Below are positions 5,795-5,847 of a DNA stretch of 5,847 nucleotides, piece by piece. Source of the stretch: Microcaldota archaeon (GTDB lineage: Archaea > Micrarchaeota > Micrarchaeia > Anstonellales > J096); the NCBI GenBank assembly GCA_015520875.1, contig WAPD01000093.1, positions 1 through 5,847 of the forward strand, written 5' to 3'. Below the pieces are notes generated by a model. It saw nothing but the letters and a program-made list of their open reading frames with translations. It made no database searches and was not told the origin of the DNA. Position 1 is the stretch's first letter. Every line of letters begins with the position of its first letter. A program made the translations under genes and the position numbers.

Positions 5795-5847
5795 ATGAAC
5801 GTATTTAGAGAACCTATTCCACAAAAACCTGTAGAAAAGGATACTAA
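5795..5847 (+). CDS. Start of a gene of unknown function, partial (17 codons)
   Basis: ATG 5795 opens a frame to the window edge encoding MNVFREPIPQKPVEKDT. It is supported by the box A 30 bases upstream and by codon-like composition. It is too short to assign a family. The polar, proline- and lysine-containing start shows no signal peptide, so a cytoplasmic protein is more likely. Confidence 0.55.
   Translation, partial: MNVFREPIPQKPVEKDT

Overview
The window looks like a piece of a small, AT-rich archaeal genome, most likely a DPANN archaeon of the Nanoarchaeota type. The main evidence is a large S-layer protein with the N- and C-terminal signatures of the methanococcal/nanoarchaeal S-layer family. 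Supporting evidence is an archaeal TrmI-like tRNA methyltransferase and box-A promoters about 29-31 nt from start codons, which predict leaderless mRNAs. A member of the Methanococcales would also fit the S-layer family and base composition, so the lineage is inferred, not proven. No rRNA, tRNA, tRNA half, CRISPR array or insertion sequence was found by eye.

Layout. The minus strand, read from 4911 down to 1, carries an S-layer promoter with a short leader (SD and 5' hairpin), the 871-residue S-layer precursor (4716-2101), and a hairpin/U-tract terminator that overlaps its stop codon. Next comes a GTG-started GT4-family glycosyltransferase (2053-1028), and overlapping its end a signal-peptide-bearing, sequon-rich membrane protein (1044-1, incomplete). 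The plus strand carries the short TrmI-like methyltransferase (4912-5460), a 334-base stretch without an intact gene (5461-5794), and the first 17 codons of another gene (5795 to the edge). The S-layer and trmI promoters diverge from the 195-base gap 4717-4911.

How the genes fit together. The minus-strand block is themed on the cell surface: an abundant wall protein with eight N-glycosylation sequons, a glycosyltransferase, and a membrane-anchored ectodomain protein with nine sequons before its first membrane segment. A link through surface glycosylation is plausible but inferred. The S-layer gene stands apart from its neighbours in base and codon use and in having an SD leader, as expected for a very highly expressed gene.

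The most unusual points are: the T-rich tract that can serve both as the S-layer terminator and as the glycosyltransferase box A; a 12-bp-periodic set of A/T tracts directly upstream of the S-layer promoter; a hairpin at the predicted 5' end of the S-layer mRNA; a TrmI that lacks the usual N-terminal domain; a glycosyltransferase that has lost two normally conserved active-site residues; and a gene-like but broken stretch at 5461-5728 whose two short frames would join across a T8 run. No clearly new multi-gene system was identified.
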